Assembly (NCBI GenBank): GCA_019359675.1
Contig: JAHHGX010000089.1
Span: 1-64,000 of the forward strand
DNA: 64,000 nucleotides
Direction of reading: 5' to 3'
Origin: Calothrix sp. FI2-JRJ7
GTDB lineage: Bacteria; Cyanobacteriota; Cyanobacteriia; Cyanobacteriales; Nostocaceae
Positions 63,030-64,000 of the stretch are shown here, in pieces. The stretch's first letter is position 1. Each line of letters begins with the position of its first letter. The notes under the pieces are model-generated. The model worked only from the letters and a program-made list of their open reading frames with translations, did not search any database and was not told where the DNA came from. The position numbers were made by a program, and so were the translations under genes.

Positions 63030-64000
63030 TTACCTTTTTAGAAGTGGAACCATATCAAGTTCTTCCCAAAGTAAATTTTTTAAATCGTCTCTACCAACGT
63101 GACCGTAAGCAGCAAGTTTACGAAAAAATCCGCCATCGGTAATGGCAGGTAGTGCGCGTAAATTAAATTTACGAATAATGCCACCCAAGCGAAAGTCGAA
63201 GTGTTCTTCTAAAATAGCAGCAATATCAGCATCGGGGATGGCGCCTGTTCCGAAAGTTTCTACTTGAATACTAACAGGACGTGCGAGTCCCATTGAGTAA
63301 GTAACTTGCACCTCACACTCCGAAGCAAGTCGAGCAGCAACGATATTTTTTGCAGCGTAACGGGCAGCATATGCACCCACTCGATCAATACGAGTGGGGT
63401 CTTTACCACTTAATGCGGCGCCGCTATGGCGTGAATATTCACCATAAGTGTCAATAGCGTTTTTGCGACCAGTTAAACCAGAATGTACAGATGGCCCACC
63501 AATAGCGAAAGACTGGTCAAAGTCAATGAAAATACGAGTATTATTATCAGGTTTGATAACTTCGTCTTTAAAAACGTAATCAATGACCGCTTCTTTAATC
63601 TCTTGCTGTGCGACTTGTGAGCTAGAGCGCTGATTTTGACTAGCTAAAATAGAAATACTGTGAATGCGATGAGGTTTACGATTACTATATTCAACCCCCA
63701 CTTGAGTCTTACCATCAGGAGCAATATAGGGTAATATCTTTTCTTGACGTACTGCCGTTAAACGACGTGCTAATTTATGCGCCAACCAAATCGGTAAAGG
63801 CATAAAAGTTAGAGTTTGATTACAAGCAAAGCCAAATACCGTAACCTGGTCTTTTACAGGTATTAAATCTAACTCTTCATCAGATAATTGTCGCGCGTCC
63901 CAATACCGATAGCCACTATAAGGTAACTCCTTCAAACTCGTAATAATACTGCAAGTGTTAGCATTAAAATCAGGGTCATTGTAACCAACTTGTTTAATAA
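63030..64000 (-). CDS. Divergent methionine adenosyltransferase (MetK-like), 5' end outside the window
   Basis: The minus-strand frame is open to the window edge and reads IKQVGYNDPDFNANTC before the Met at 63935, so that Met is not the start. The rest follows MetK: VFGFACNQTLTFMPLPIWLA, IGGPSVHSGLTGRKNAIDTY, SGKDPTRIDRVGAYAARYAA and AYGHVGRDDL. MetK makes S-adenosylmethionine from ATP and methionine. Two hallmark sites differ: the GAGDQG loop reads PVKDQV, and the phosphate-loop GD of GGPxGDxGLTGRK is VH. It is therefore probably a paralogue with altered or lost activity rather than the housekeeping enzyme. Confidence 0.8.
   Translation of the reverse strand, partial: IKQVGYNDPDFNANTCSIITSLKELPYSGYRYWDARQLSDEELDLIPVKDQVTVFGFACNQTLTFMPLPIWLAHKLARRLTAVRQEKILPYIAPDGKTQVGVEYSNRKPHRIHSISILASQNQRSSSQVAQQEIKEAVIDYVFKDEVIKPDNNTRIFIDFDQSFAIGGPSVHSGLTGRKNAIDTYGEYSRHSGAALSGKDPTRIDRVGAYAARYAAKNIVAARLASECEVQVTYSMGLARPVSIQVETFGTGAIPDADIAAILEEHFDFRLGGIIRKFNLRALPAITDGGFFRKLAAYGHVGRDDLKNLLWEELDMVPLLKR

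Noticed and set aside
1-64000. CRISPR array, tRNA, rRNA or prophage
   Set aside because: No regularly spaced repeats with unique spacers, no cloverleaf-like sequences and no phage structural or integrase genes were seen.

Overview
The window looks like chromosomal DNA of a filamentous, heterocyst-forming cyanobacterium (order Nostocales; a Calothrix/Rivularia-type genome is a guess). It carries ntcA, hemL (glutamate-1-semialdehyde aminomutase), an aas-type acyl-ACP synthetase, a cyanobacterial hppD, a CPP1-like gene, DUF3084/YqgF/DUF3146 neighbours, a xisH/xisI pair, an iron-uptake-porin relic and a tiny gene with two copies of the PatS pentapeptide RGSGR. Base composition is AT-rich by eye. 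The 6-mer palindrome GGCGCC occurs roughly a hundred times, while the usual cyanobacterial HIP1 octamer GCGATCGC was not seen.

Layout. 1-2.4 kb is a graveyard of toxin-antitoxin parts: an HNH nuclease tail, a HigB tail with intact HigA, and orphan Phd-, HicB- and XRE-type antitoxins. 2.4-8.9 kb is a cassette of the STM4011-STM4015 families: sulfatase-like hydrolase, two radical SAM enzymes, and three tandem LRR/HEAT (STM4015) genes of which only the middle one is intact. 8.9-24 kb is mostly housekeeping and metabolic: OFA-type MFS transporter, aas, serine hydrolase, EgtD-like methyltransferase, SDR, murG, hppD, HAD hydrolase, CPP1-like protein and an OmpR-type regulator. 24-31.6 kb has an MFS transporter, a porin pseudogene, a large secreted zinc metalloprotease, a RAYT transposase remnant, an LRV-repeat protein and xisH/xisI. 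31.7-38.1 kb has an HpaB-type oxygenase, a Uma2 nuclease, hisIE, chaB-like, hemL, Trypco1 and a SWIM protein.

38.3-43.0 kb is a SNF2 helicase whose Walker A motif is split by a LAGLIDADG intein; a palindromic repeat is also translated in frame inside the same gene. 43.4-50 kb has pnp, a PrsW protease and the DUF3146/YqgF/DUF3084 group. 50.2-58.1 kb has ntcA with a candidate autoregulatory NtcA box, fabI, hisB, a YqhA pseudogene, lepB and pyrC. 58.4-59.6 kb holds a small unknown gene, the double-RGSGR patS-like gene and a convergent sigma-factor gene. 59.7-64 kb has DUF2330, RnfD-like and SRPBCC genes and a divergent methionine adenosyltransferase running off the right edge.

How it fits together. 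NtcA (nitrogen control) and the PatS-like peptide both belong to the heterocyst decision. The STM401x cassette probably works as one enzymatic unit of unknown function, with the LRR protein as scaffold or substrate. Several families of short palindromic repeats sit between genes, and one degraded REP-associated transposase remains. Many small accessory genes are broken by single-base lesions, so the accessory part of this region appears to be decaying.
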